64,000 bases of DNA from Liolophura sinensis (taxonomy: Eukaryota; Mollusca; Polyplacophora; Chitonida; Chitonidae): contig NC_088298.1 in NCBI RefSeq assembly GCF_032854445.1, positions 7,799,504 to 7,863,503 of the forward strand. Direction: 5' to 3'. Below are positions 49,801 through 59,909 of this stretch, piece after piece. The translations under genes were made by a program, and so were the position numbers. The notes below the pieces were generated by a model. The model was not told the origin of the DNA, made no database searches, and was given only the letters and a program-made list of their open reading frames with translations. Every line of letters begins with the position of its first letter. The stretch's first letter is position 1.

Positions 49801-52800
49801 GCAATCTACCAACAAGCCACTAAACACCAGCACCACAAGCCAATTAACCAGCACTGCAAGCGTAACTACCAGCACGGCAAACCCATCCATCAGCATAGCA
49901 AGCTCACCTACCAGCGCGAGAAGCTCATCGACCAGCACGGGAAGTCCATTTACCACCACAGGAAGCCCATCTATCAGCGGGGCAAGCCCACTTACAAAGA
50001 GGACAAGCCCATCCACCAGCACAAAAACAACATCCACCAGCAGGAAAAACCTATCTACCAGTAACGCAAGCCGATCTATTAGCACAGGAAACCCATCGAC
50101 GAACACGGGAAGTTCCTCTGCCAGCACGGGAACAACACCCACCAGGACCACAAGCCCATCCACCAGCACGAAAACAACATCCACCAGCAGGACAAACCTA
50201 TCTACCAGTAACGCAAGCCGATCTATTAGCACAGGAAACCCATCGACGAACACGCGAAGCCCATCTGCCAGCACGGGAACAACACCCACCAGGACCACAA
50301 CCCCATCTACCAGCACATCGAGATCATCTACCAACAGGGCAAACGCATCTCCCAACAGGGCAAGCCCATCTTTCAGCACGTCGAATCCATCTACCAGTAC
50401 GGCAAATCCATATACCAGTACGACAAACCCATCTTTTAGCTCGGCAAACCCATCCAATAGCACTGAAAGCCCTTCTACCAGTACGACAATCACATTTACC
50501 AGCACTCCACCAACCACCAGCACCGCAAGCCCATCTACCAACACGGCAAGCTTATCTAACGGCACCCCAGCATCTACCAGCACGCTAAAAGCATCTATTA
50601 GCACGGCCAGCATGGCTAGCAACAAACTTGGCCCGACTACGAGGACAACACGCCCATCAGCCAACACGGTAAGCCAATTCACAAGAACGGCAAGTGCATC
50701 TACCAGCATTTCACCATCTATCAGCAAGGCAAGCCTATCTACCATCACGGCAAGCCAATCCACCAGGAAGACAAACCAATCTACCAACAAGCCACTAAAC
50801 ACCAGCACCGCGAACCAATCAACCAGCACTGCAAGCGTAACTACCAGCACAGCGAACCCATCAACCAGCACAGCAATCTCACCTACCAGCGCAACAAGCT
50901 CATCAACCAGCACGGGAAGTCCATCTGCCATCACAGCAAGACCATCTATTAGCAGGGCAAACCCATCTACAAGGAGGACAAGCCCATCTGCCAGCACGAA
51001 AACAACATCCACCAGCAGGACAAATCAATCTACCAGTACCGCAAACCGATCTATCAGAACGGCAAACCCATCCACAAACACGGTAAGCCCTTCTGCCAGC
51101 ACGGGAACAACACCCACCAGGACCGCAAGCCCATGGAGATCATCTACCAACAGGGCAAGCGCATCTCCCAACAGGGCAAGTCCATCTTTCAGCACGTCGA
51201 TTCCATCTACCAGCAGGGCAAATCCATTTACCAGTACGACAAATCTATCTTTTAGCACAACAAGCTTGTCCACCAGCAAGAAAATCCCTTCTACCAGTAC
51301 GGCAAGCCCATTTACCAGCACTCCACCAAATACCAGCACCGCAAGCCGATCTACCAACACGGCAAGCCTATCTACCAGAACCTCACCATCTACAAACACG
51401 GTAAGAGCAACTATCAGCACGACAAGCATGGCTACTAAAAAACTTGGTCCGACTGCAAGGAGAACAGGCTCATCATCCAACACGGCAAGCCAATTTACAA
51501 GAACTTCAAGTGCATCTATCAGCACGTCACCATCTATCAACAAGGCAAGCCTATCTACCATCACGGCAAGCCAATCCACCAGGAAGACAAACCAATCTAC
51601 CAACACGCCACCATACACCATCACCGTAATCCCATCCACCAGCACAGCAAGCTCACCTACCAGCGCGACAAGCCAATCCACCAGAACGGCAAGCTCATTT
51701 ACAAGCACGGCAAGACCATCTACCAGCATGGCAAGCCCATCCATCAACACGTCGAATCCATCTACCAGCTCGGCAAACCCAACTACCAGCACGATAAGAT
51801 CATCTACCAGCTCGGCAAGCGCATCAATCAGCACAGCAAGCCCATCTACCAACACGGCAAGCTTATCTACAAACACATCACCATCTACCAGCACGGTAAA
51901 CGCAACCATCAGTACGGCAAGCATGGCTACCAACAAACTTGGCCCGACTACGAGGACAACACGCCTATCAGCCAACACGGCAAGCCAATTTACAAGAACG
52001 GTAAGTGCATCTACCAGCATTTCACCATCTATCAGCAAGGCAAGCCTAACTACCATCACGACAAGCCAATCCACCAGGAAGACAAACCAATCTACCAACA
52101 AGCCTCCATACACCAGCACCGCAAGCCAATCAACCAGCACTGCAAGCGTAACTACCAGCACAGCGAACCCATTAACCAGCACAGCAAGCTCACCTACCAG
52201 CGCGAAAAGCTCATCGACCAGCACGGGAAGTCCATCTCTTATCACAGGAAGCCCATCTATGAGCAGGGCAAACCCAATTACAAGGAGGACAAGCCAATCC
52301 ACCAGCACGAAAACAACATCCACCAGCAAGACAAAAATATCTACCAGTACCGCAAGCCGATCTTTTAGCACTTCAAACTCATCCACAAACACGGGAAGCC
52401 CTTCTGCCAGCACGGGAAAAACACCCACCAGGACTGCAAGCCCATGGAGATCATCTACCAACAGGGCAAGCGCATCTCCCAACAGGGCAAGCCCATCATT
52501 CAGCACGTCGAAGCTATCTACCAGCAGGGTAAAACGATTTACCAGTACGACAAACCCATCTGTCAGCACGGCAAGCTTGTCCACCAGCAAGAAATTCCTT
52601 TCTACCAACACGGCAAGCACATTTACCAGCACTCCACCAAATACCAGCACCGCAAGCCCATCTACCAACACGGCAAGCCTATCTACCAGAACCTCACCAT
52701 CTACAAACACGGTAAGAGCAACTATCAGCACAGCAAGCATGGCTACCAAAAAACTTACCCCGACTGCGAGGACAACAGGCCCATCAGGCAGCACGGGAAA

Positions 52801-53555
52801 CCTATTTACCTTCACTTCAGTATCTGGCAGCAGGGCCAGCGCATCTCTCAGCACGGCAAATCCATCCACAAGCACGGCAAACCCCTCTACCAGCACAACA
52901 CACCCATCTACCACCACTGGAAGCTCATCTAAAAGCTCGGCAAGCACATCTACCAACAGAGCAAACTCATCTACGCGGTCAACAGGCCCATCAGCCAGAA
53001 TGAGAAGCCCATCTACCACCACGTCAGTATCTACTAGCACGGCAAGCGCATCTCTCAGTACGGCAAACCCATTTACCAGATCGGCAAACCCATCTACCAG
53101 GAAAACAAACCCATCTACCACCATTGGAAGCTCGTCTAAAAGCTCGGCAAGCACAGCTACCAACAGAGCTGGCTCATCTACCCAGCCGACAGGCCAATCA
53201 GCCAGCTTGGCAAGCCTATCTACCAGCACGTCACTATCTACCAGCACAACAAACGTATCTATTAGCACGGTAAAAACATCTACCAGCACGGCAAACACAT
53301 CCACCAGCATGACAATCCTATCCACAAGCACGGTAAGCTCATCAACCGGCACGGGAACTTTTTTTACGAGCACAGTGCGCCCAACCACAAGCACCGTAAG
53401 TTCAACCTTTGAGCACAGCACGGCAAACACAACAAGAAGGACAACGAGCTTAACCAGCAGAAGGACAGGCAGAACCTCCAGCATTGTAGTCCAACCCACT
53501 AGCACGGCTGGACGAAGGACTAAATATGCACTGGGCATTTACACTCCGGCTAAAG
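25880..53555 (+). CDS. giant mucin exon: signal peptide plus 9.2-kresidue PTS domain
   Basis: A single frame of 9,225 complete codons. Residues 1-20 (MMRPPILGILILVGCSSLIS) form a clear signal peptide, hence this ATG. The rest is Ser/Thr-rich with Ala, Pro and Asn in 7-residue units near STSTASP (TCT ACC AGC ACG GCA AGC CCA), the kind of region that is densely O-glycosylated in secreted and tethered mucins. It has no Cys after the signal peptide, many Lys/Arg and very few Asp/Glu. The units form a 713-residue higher-order repeat. The exon ends at GCTAAAG|GTAAGG (phase 1); a further 14 codons to the stop at 53599 are intron read-through. Phase and strand fit the SEA/EGF exons at 59821-62829, so I infer a tethered mucin protecting an epithelial or shell-forming surface. 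A satellite that merely looks coding is the alternative; the unbroken frame and signal peptide argue against it. Confidence 0.85.
39600..39700 (+). repeat. 93-bp internal duplication within the mucin array
   Basis: The 31-residue stretch that begins QSTRKTN and contains TPTYTITAIPSTSTASS is present twice in a row here but once in the other repeats. The join carries the rare sequence SLDS, one of the few Asp residues in the protein. 93 bp is a multiple of three but not of 21, so the heptad phase shifts while the frame is kept. Confidence 0.7.
50008..50300 (+). repeat. 147-bp internal duplication within the mucin array
   Basis: The block starting at CCATCCACCAGCAC (50008) and containing TSTSRTNLSTSNASRSIST is repeated about 147 bp later. 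This lengthens the interval between NKLG boxes from about 836 to about 976 bp. 147 equals seven 21-bp units, consistent with unequal exchange between heptads. Confidence 0.7.
52795..53555 (+). repeat. non-canonical C-terminal part of the PTS domain
   Basis: After the last NKLG-like box the text changes. Units such as SSKSSASTSTNRA and NPSTRKTNPST recur, with Phe and Val near the start (LFTFTSVSGSRAS). The final 60 residues (RRTTSLTSRRTGRTSS, then GRRTKYALGIY) are Arg-rich and not heptad-like. This looks like the diverged border of the array leading into unique sequence. Confidence 0.7.
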
Positions 53556-53711
53556 GTAAGGGCAATTTGAAAAAAGTATTGTACTGTCATTGTTGGTGAC
53601 ATTAATTATGATCTACAGGCTTCTGTTTGAACGTGTAGCTAATTTTCACGTTCCACATTCAACTGAGGCTAAACTCAGCGGACGGCACTGAATACATATG
53701 ACTTACATGAC

Positions 53712-53828
53712 CAGGACACCCCAGCACAGCGCAGTATCACAGGAGACTCCCACCAATGTAGTCGCCCGGGTTCCTCCCGCCATAATGCTGGCCGCTGTCG
53801 TGTTAGTGAAATTCATGGCCGGGCTTAT
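53712..53828 (+). mobile_element. SINE fragment (family A)
   Basis: A head piece (CACAGCGCAGTATCACAGGAGACTCCCACCAATG) is joined to the tail-proximal part (CGGGTTCCTCCCGCCATAATGCTGGCCGC); the centre is deleted. It lies in the intron after the giant exon. Confidence 0.65.
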
Positions 53829-55999
53829 TAGCATACTGACCTTTGTATACATATAATAATTAATAATTATTTTTTGTGTACTGAGCCATTTATGTCTTGA
53901 TCAAATCTAGTGACTGATAAAACGAAATTAATCTTAAAGCCTAGATCATGTGTAGCTACCCAAAGACAATAAGCTATAATCACATACAACGTAAAAATAG
54001 TTAACAAAGAAAAAAAATTAAAAACACACACACACACACCAACCCCAACACCACTCCTCCCCCCCCCAAAAAAACACACAAAAACGACAAAATGAAGGTA
54101 ACAACACACCAAATAAAATTAATTGATTAACACGTCATTCCGTTTAAATTCTCCAAATCATTAACAGTGATGTTATTCTAATAACACGCATATATTGTTA
54201 TGATAACTTTAGCGTTAAATGCAAAACGGATGAATTAAAAAAATAGACCCTTAACACATTTATACGTTAATACATAGGTCTATAGTTCTTATGGTTGTTA
54301 TCTCTATGTATGGAAACTTTCTGTTAACAATGAAATGGTGTTTAAAGGATAACACTGAAACTTACAAAAGCATACTGGAATATATCTTATGAAGTGTGGC
54401 CGAATGCTGCTTATATAATAGATAGCGCCTAGAAGGTCGATCTTTGAGCCGAAAACCACCAAAAATAAGCCCACAATATATAAAACACACAATATTAAAA
54501 AAGAATGTAAAAAAAATTCAAAATTAAAAACACGAGATTTTATTAAATCGATAATTTAATAAAATATTTGCCATAAACATGATCAACTCTAGCGTTAAAC
54601 CTGACCATTAATCAGTAGTGTTTGTTCTGTCCGCCGTCATTGGAGCGCGTGATCACACATTTGAACGGTTATGATTTTAAATGAGTTGCGGCCGGCGTTT
54701 CAAGCTTGTGGAGTAAAAACCAAAGTTCTTGTGATACCGCATTTCCGAAGAAGTCAACAGTTTCCAGCCATCAAAACACTCTGTCCAAATACTTGGTAAG
54801 TACGCATTGTTCAATTTGAGCTAGTTCAACATTCTCGAGGAGTGATAAAGACTAAGGTCATATTTACGTGTTGATTTCCACGTACCTTTAGACGTGATTT
54901 TTCCCCACGGTCACGTGCTTTTACTAATTTTTCATTGGTTAAAATTGAATGGGGAGATGTTCAATTTGCATACAAAGAAAAACAGCGTAAATAAGGCTAT
55001 TCTAGTTTGTCAATGTCAAATATTGTATTTTTGCGCTGTAGTATAAGAGCTTCATGCATCCAAAAGCATTCACTCTGTTTGTTGTGAAATACTCTGGATT
55101 CGAACTTCCATCAGGCAGCATGTCTGGTCCATGGAGGGCTCCTTATACCACTACACCACTGAGTTGATGTGCCACAACAGTGTTTTAGACGTCTTTAAGA
55201 CAGGTAAGCATGGTAAGCTTTGAAAGCGTGTGTGTGTGTGTATGACATGCATTTATCACGTGGGCTACATCTGAAAATGGTTTCGTTCATATTTGGCAGG
55301 CCTCATTCAGGGAAGCATGAAAGAATTGACGTAAGTAGTGTCGTAGAAAGTTACACGTAAATATGACCCTATTCTTTAGAACTGTCCAGTCTCGTAGATA
55401 TGTTTCACAAATTGTGAATAAGAAATTCGGCCTCAATTCGGCCGTCGAAAAGGAATAAAGATATTGTTGTTGTTGTCATGTTGTTATTCCGTTTTTCTTG
55501 TCACATTTCTGGGTCTTTATACACTGTATGTCTATTAACAATTGATCATTAAATATTTAATACCAAATTATTGCAATACAGCATAAGCATGCGCCTATCT
55601 TACTAATGTTTTATCTGCTTTGTGCACTCCTAGTCTCATCATGTGACCAATGATACTGCCTATGATTGGCTCACAACAGCTGTGACATCAATTCAAAATA
55701 ATGAATATGAATTATTAGTTCCATTATGCTGACTGAAATACTTGGATATGTCATCATGATTGCTGCTTCATCTCCTGCCAGATATCATCCTAATGAATTC
55801 AGGGGAAAAGTCACATAAATAGTATACCACCCACTTCTGGGTTACCCAGTGGTCGCCGCACTCTTCTGGGTTGTATAATAATCTGCTTTAGTGGATTCTA
55901 TACTCGAATTCCTGCCGTAATTTGTGAGGAGAAAATAAATTTCATACCTTCGTTGCAATTTAAAAGAGACGCGATAAGAACTAGCTTCTCATTTTGTTG
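53829..55999. other. intron of the mucin gene, no exon recognised
   Basis: AT-rich, with a CA/C-rich low-complexity patch at 54030-54085 and a short (TG)n run near 55232-55242. A tRNA-like stretch on the minus strand is described separately. No phase-1 exon with plausible borders was found. Confidence 0.45.
55088..55178 (-). other. tRNA-like sequence (tRNA pseudogene or SINE head)
   Basis: On the minus strand CAGTGGTGTAGTGGTATAAGG fits a D-arm/A box and GAAGTTCGAATCC fits a T-arm/B box, with tRNA-like spacing of about 50 bases. The T stem and acceptor stem do not pair properly, so I do not call a functional tRNA. Confidence 0.35.
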
Positions 56000-56345
56000 G
56001 TTCTGGTTGGGGAGAGCTAGACCCAGGGTCAATCCTAGCTCGAGTCACACATAAGACTTTCCAAGAGGACGTTGTAACTTCTTTGCTTCGCGTTCAGCAT
56101 AAAGGAGATCGTGCAACGACTGGTTGACCAGTATCAGTATAAAGGCTCGGGCTGGGCGCCCTTCTTGCCTTCTGTAAGGTGTCTCAGTGAAGCAGGACAA
56201 AATAAAATAGCAGTGGAAATCCGTCCTGCAACAAGGAGGCACATTGCACGCTCTTTAAGGATTCCTTCGTCGCCATATGACTGAAAAGTTGTTAAGTACG
56301 ACGTTAAACCTCAAGTACTCATTCTCTCACTAACTCTCAACCTGC
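56000..56345 (+). mobile_element. SINE (family B), nearly complete
   Basis: Plus-strand counterpart of 580-946. It has AGACCCAGGGTCAATCC as B box, CAACGACTGGTTGACCAGTA, GTGGAAATCCGTCC and ATATGACTGAAAAGTTGTTAAGTACGACG, ending in CTCATTCTCTCACTAACTC, a decayed (CACT)n tail. It lies in the mucin intron. Confidence 0.75.
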
Positions 56346-56667
56346 TTTACTTGAACAGTGTTTAAATTACTTGCTAAAACTGGAAACTTTTATTAATATA
56401 TGCTGCTTTAAATGTTTAATGGACAAAAATACTGATGACATGGTGAAAGAACATTTAAAATTATATAAACACTCAGATCATGCTCGCCCTAAGGGAAAGA
56501 GCTTAGCGTGAGGAACTTTTGGACAGTATTGAAGTTGAGTGCTTGATGCAATCATTCGATACAGAATATCACGAGCAGTGTTTATATAAAATATAATATA
56601 ATTAAAGACGTACAGCATAGAGAGTAAAACCAGAACAGCGACGACAGTGTGATAGCATTGTAATCAG

Positions 56668-57180
56668 GTGCCACCAGTTGCTGTTGAGTTTGGCACAACT
56701 CTAAAACAGCAGTGGTCATTAGGAATTGTCATTAAAGTGGATAAACAAGACAAACTGATTGAAGGAGGACTGATTATGGCCCCAGCTGACACCCCTAATG
56801 CGCTTGATGGTTTTAAAGAAGGGGTGTCATTTGCTGATAAAAATGTCGCACCTGTCACGTTTCAGGAGGTAGCTTTAATGTTACCTTTACTGACGAAAAA
56901 CCGTGTTAAAGGAATTATGATGAGTATCTGCCGTGTTGTGATAAATTTGAGAATGGAAATCTGTCCAAACAAGATAAGCAATATTGGAGCACCTTTTGAG
57001 GTGTCTTTTGTGTTCTCTAATTTTGATCTAATCCAGTGCTTAGTTCATGTTCCGATGCATGTGTTACTGGAAATTATTCTGCCATTTATGCTGTATCATT
57101 CTCAGACAGGGAGTTGTCAAGATTCCCCTGTTTCCATTATTCCATATGCCTTCCGTCAAAATGACTTCGTCGTCATATGA
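56668..57180 (+). other. unassigned 170-codon reading frame
   Basis: The first ~75 codons (PPVAVEFGTTLKQQWSLGIV, then GLIMAPADTPNALDGFKEGV) have protein-like composition, with an acceptor-like AATCAG just before. The last part runs into a family B SINE tail. The end of the protein-like part (TTAAAG|GAATTATG) lacks a GT donor. It could be an old transposon or gene fragment. I do not recognise it and do not include it in the mucin model. Confidence 0.2.
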
Positions 57181-57245
57181 CTGAAAAATTGTTGAGTACG
57201 ACGTTAAACCCCAAGCACTCACTCACTCACTCACTCACTCACTCA
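57150..57245 (+). mobile_element. SINE tail (family B) with (CACT)n
   Basis: Only the 3' end is present: CATATGACTGAAAAATTGTTGAGTACGACG, then CCCCAAG and seven CACT units. The 5' side is the unassigned reading frame above. Confidence 0.75.
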
Positions 57246-57634
57246 AAATGACATTGTCTCACTTAGAAAAGTTTGCCAGAATACGTTGCCAAAGGTCGGT
57301 GGTTTACTTCATTCATACTGTAGCTCCCATCGTGTGACGACTTCTTGAGGGTGGTTTAAAACAACAATCAAATACTAAATCAATATAACGAAGTTATGCC
57401 TTGATTTTCGGTCCTCTATTGGTTGTCTCCTTGTATGAACTTGCTCAGCTTGGGATTTATTTTAGGACTTAAACAACTGAAAATGGACCTTCATGGTGTC
57501 ATGCAAGAGCAGATTTAACATTAATGTCAGCTTGTACTAAAACATAGGGGTGGAGGATCAGTGACTTTTCCCAATAAAGTGACCATAAACGTGAAGCATT
57601 TATATAGAATTGTTTTATTCTGCAGATTCAGCAG

Positions 57635-57881
57635 TTGTATGCAGTTTCGAAGAACCTTTACAGTGGACTCTTGACACCTCCATCTCTGCGAATTTTCCTG
57701 CCGTGATGACGCCTTTAAATGTGTCTATGTTCTCGGTGATGGAGAATTCATTTTTGCAAACACGTCCTGTGTCTCTGACAGCCTCCTTCTACTTATTGCT
57801 GTGTACTATGCTCTTTATATGTCATATCCGGCGATATATGCTCCCTTTTTGGGAACACCCAGAGGGAAATTCGCCAGCTGG
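57635..57881 (+). other. unassigned exon-like segment
   Basis: It follows a good acceptor (TTTTATTCTGCAG|A) and is open in phase 1 to a possible donor (GCTGG|GTAAAA). It reads DSAVVCSFEEPLQWTLDTSI and later a hydrophobic run FYLLLCTMLFICHI. The start phase would fit the giant exon, but the end phase (2) does not fit the exon at 59821, so including it needs an additional exon. No family recognised. Confidence 0.25.
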
Positions 57882-58478
57882 GTAAAATTTTCTGCAAGTT
57901 GTAATAGTTGATTTGAGTATTATGAGACACGCGTGTAAAAGGCATTTTAAATGCTAACAAAGTAAAGAAATTAATTCTGTGACTCCATTTTTATTGCACA
58001 GTGGATACTATCACATGACAAGCTAAACAAAATCATATGAGTGTTTCAACATGAAAAAGAAAGCGCACGTTAACGTTACGTACACGTATTTTCCGTGGCA
58101 ACCAATATTGTAGGTACTACGTCGCCATGGTGGTTAGCTAAACGTGCGCTTTGCGAAACGGGACGCAGGTTTTAGGGTAAACTTTGACGATATATTATCT
58201 GGTTAAGTTTCAAACATGCGGTTGATGCTACATTTCCAAATTAAACACAGAGATATGTTTGGCACTACATGTCAGTATTTATGTAGAAAGATAGAACTGT
58301 ATAGATGACTTTAATCAATAAAAGTATTGCTGCATCAGAAACCTGCCCTGTTGAGCATCATTAATCTGTGTACTGAATTCTGAATTTTTGTCCAGAATTA
58401 TATAGGAGAATGCATTTCCAAATTTATAGAAAATGTTATATTTTTTATTAAATATGAAAACATAATGTATCATGTTAT

Positions 58479-58578
<100 letters not shown>

Positions 58579-58794
58579 TACATATGTCCACGTTTTGGTG
58601 AAAAAAGTAGGTTTCTTCAATGTCAATGTCAATGTTAATGTTAATGAAGAACTTGTCGGTATATCTTTTACTGTGATTTAGTTGAAGCATGAATCATTTC
58701 TTGTAGATGTACCAAACTTAATAAATACAAAAAATACCATATGGATGTGTACTTTCGAGTTTTTTGTAACTTGGAACAAACATACAACAAATCG

Positions 58795-59409
58795 TTAAAG
58801 GAGAAGAAAACATAAAAATGATGCCAAAATCAGCTGAAAGAGCGTCAAAACTTATTTACAAATATGATCTTTAATATTTTGGGGGATTTTTTTTTTTTGG
58901 AAAGAAAAGGGTATTTTATAATATTTTTTTATGTTGGGTATTTGAGACCATGTTTTGGTATTGATCATTGTTGCATAATAATGTTCTAAATAAGGATGTG
59001 ATGATTGTCAAAAAAATTGTTTGAATGTATATTTGTTGTTTATATCGAAACATGCACTTATCCTAAATTATGAAAACATTTATGAACATATTAAAATATA
59101 AATATGATCCAAATTAAGGTTTAATACATTTACATAAATAATACATAACATAACATTTACATTAATACATAACAAATTCTAGTGCAAAACTATTTATTTA
59201 ACCGGTGTTACATCCTCATTTAAGACATAAAACAAAGTCTATAAATACCAAAAGGTGGTCCCAAATACCACCATACAAAAATTATTTTCAAGTGTCTTTT
59301 TCTCCTTAAGAAAAAATCGAAAAAAATATTGGAGACCATATATAGGAATAACTTTTCGCACTCTTTCATCTGAACTTTATGTCATTTTTTATCTTTTATC
59401 CCCCTTTAA
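58795..59409. mobile_element. long-TIR MITE (family D), copy 2
   Basis: About 615 bp. The left end TTAAAGGAGAAGAAAACATAAA and the right end, inverted, TTAAAGGGGGATAAAAGATAAA show the terminal repeat well. The two copies share CATAATAATGTTCTAAATAAGGATGTGATG in the middle. It lies in the mucin intron about 400 bp before the first SEA exon. Confidence 0.8.
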
Positions 59410-59820
59410 TATGTGTCTCTGCTATTTGTAAAGTTCTTCAACAATGAAATGGTTTTGAGGTAATGTTCACACTTGGTATCCTCGTTAAAGGCAGTGGTTA
59501 AATGCGATTAGTTTTTGATTAAGTGTTACAGAAGCGTTAATAATGGTGTTATTTTGATAACACTTTTATTTTTTGTGAATCTGGACAGCAGGTAATCCTT
59601 CGCCGTAAAAATCAGCAATTATACTTGCCTCAGTATGTGTTTTTCCTGGATTATATAGAAAAAAAATCACCAACATTTTAAAAATCACAAAAATTTTAAA
59701 TGATGTGAGTTCACCGCGATTGGCACTCAACTGGCAAACGATATGTCACAGGCTACAAGAACAGTTCATTCTACCGTGAGCCTTCCATCAGTTTACTTTT
59801 TAAACTTTTAAATGTTTCAG

Positions 59821-59909
59821 TCGAATATGGTTTGAAGTTGGACATTTGCATCAACGCAGAATTCAACTCGAACAAGATAGATGAGTATAGAATGGATTGT
59901 GAGCGCAAG
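59821..59909 (+). CDS. mucin gene exon: first part of a SEA-like domain
   Basis: An 89-bp exon between TTTAAATGTTTCAG and GCGCAAG|GTAATG, starting in phase 1 and ending in phase 0. The G left by the giant exon plus TC gives Val, then EYGLKLDICINAEFNSNKID and EYRMDCERK. K-L-x-I-x-x-x-x-x-F at the start and the following helix are the usual beginning of SEA domains. The exact phase match with the donor at 53555 is the main evidence that this belongs to the mucin. Confidence 0.7.

Larger units (their letters stand above)
25970..52790 (+). repeat. nested tandem repeat: 21-bp unit, 2,139-bp higher-order repeat
   Basis: The basic 21-bp unit is TCTACCAGCACGGCAAGCCC plus A. Diverged variants are arranged in modules, each marked by a conserved NKLG-x-T-x-RTT box (DNA word AACAAACTTGGC or AAAAAACTTGGT), found about 37 times from 26213 to 52751. 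Spacing between boxes cycles through about 828, 817 and 495 bp, which add up to 2,139-2,140 bp. Equivalent points recur exactly 2,139 bp apart at 30849, 32988, 35127, 37266 and 39405, so that block is the most homogenised. Outside it the order is disturbed by extra or missing modules. Confidence 0.9.

Noticed and set aside
27882-52932. Repeated + strand frames of 60-160 codons rich in Gln, His, Arg and Tyr (for example at 27882, 30849, 46374, 52444)
   Set aside because: They are the two other + frames of the same 21-bp unit and are interrupted regularly, unlike the Ser/Thr frame.
25843-53538. Six very long minus-strand reading frames (up to 2,888 codons) rich in Val, Leu and Asp
   Set aside because: They lie exactly over the mucin array, in one common frame broken by a few stops, have no signal peptide or splice context, and follow from the 21-bp unit being open in that frame.
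25880-53555. Antifreeze, silk or adhesive protein instead of a mucin
   Set aside because: Thr/Ala-rich repeats can suggest these, but the units are Ser/Thr/Pro-rich without regular Ala-Ala-Thr or Gly-rich blocks, and SEA/EGF exons follow. Expression site is unknown, so a special surface or shell role is not excluded.
25880-53555. CRISPR array or bacterial surface protein
   Set aside because: No constant-repeat/unique-spacer pattern, and the flanking DNA is animal-like with introns and SINEs.
57635-57881. Second exon of the mucin gene
   Set aside because: Its start phase fits but its end phase does not fit the next exon, and the hydrophobic run inside would put a membrane segment before the SEA domain.
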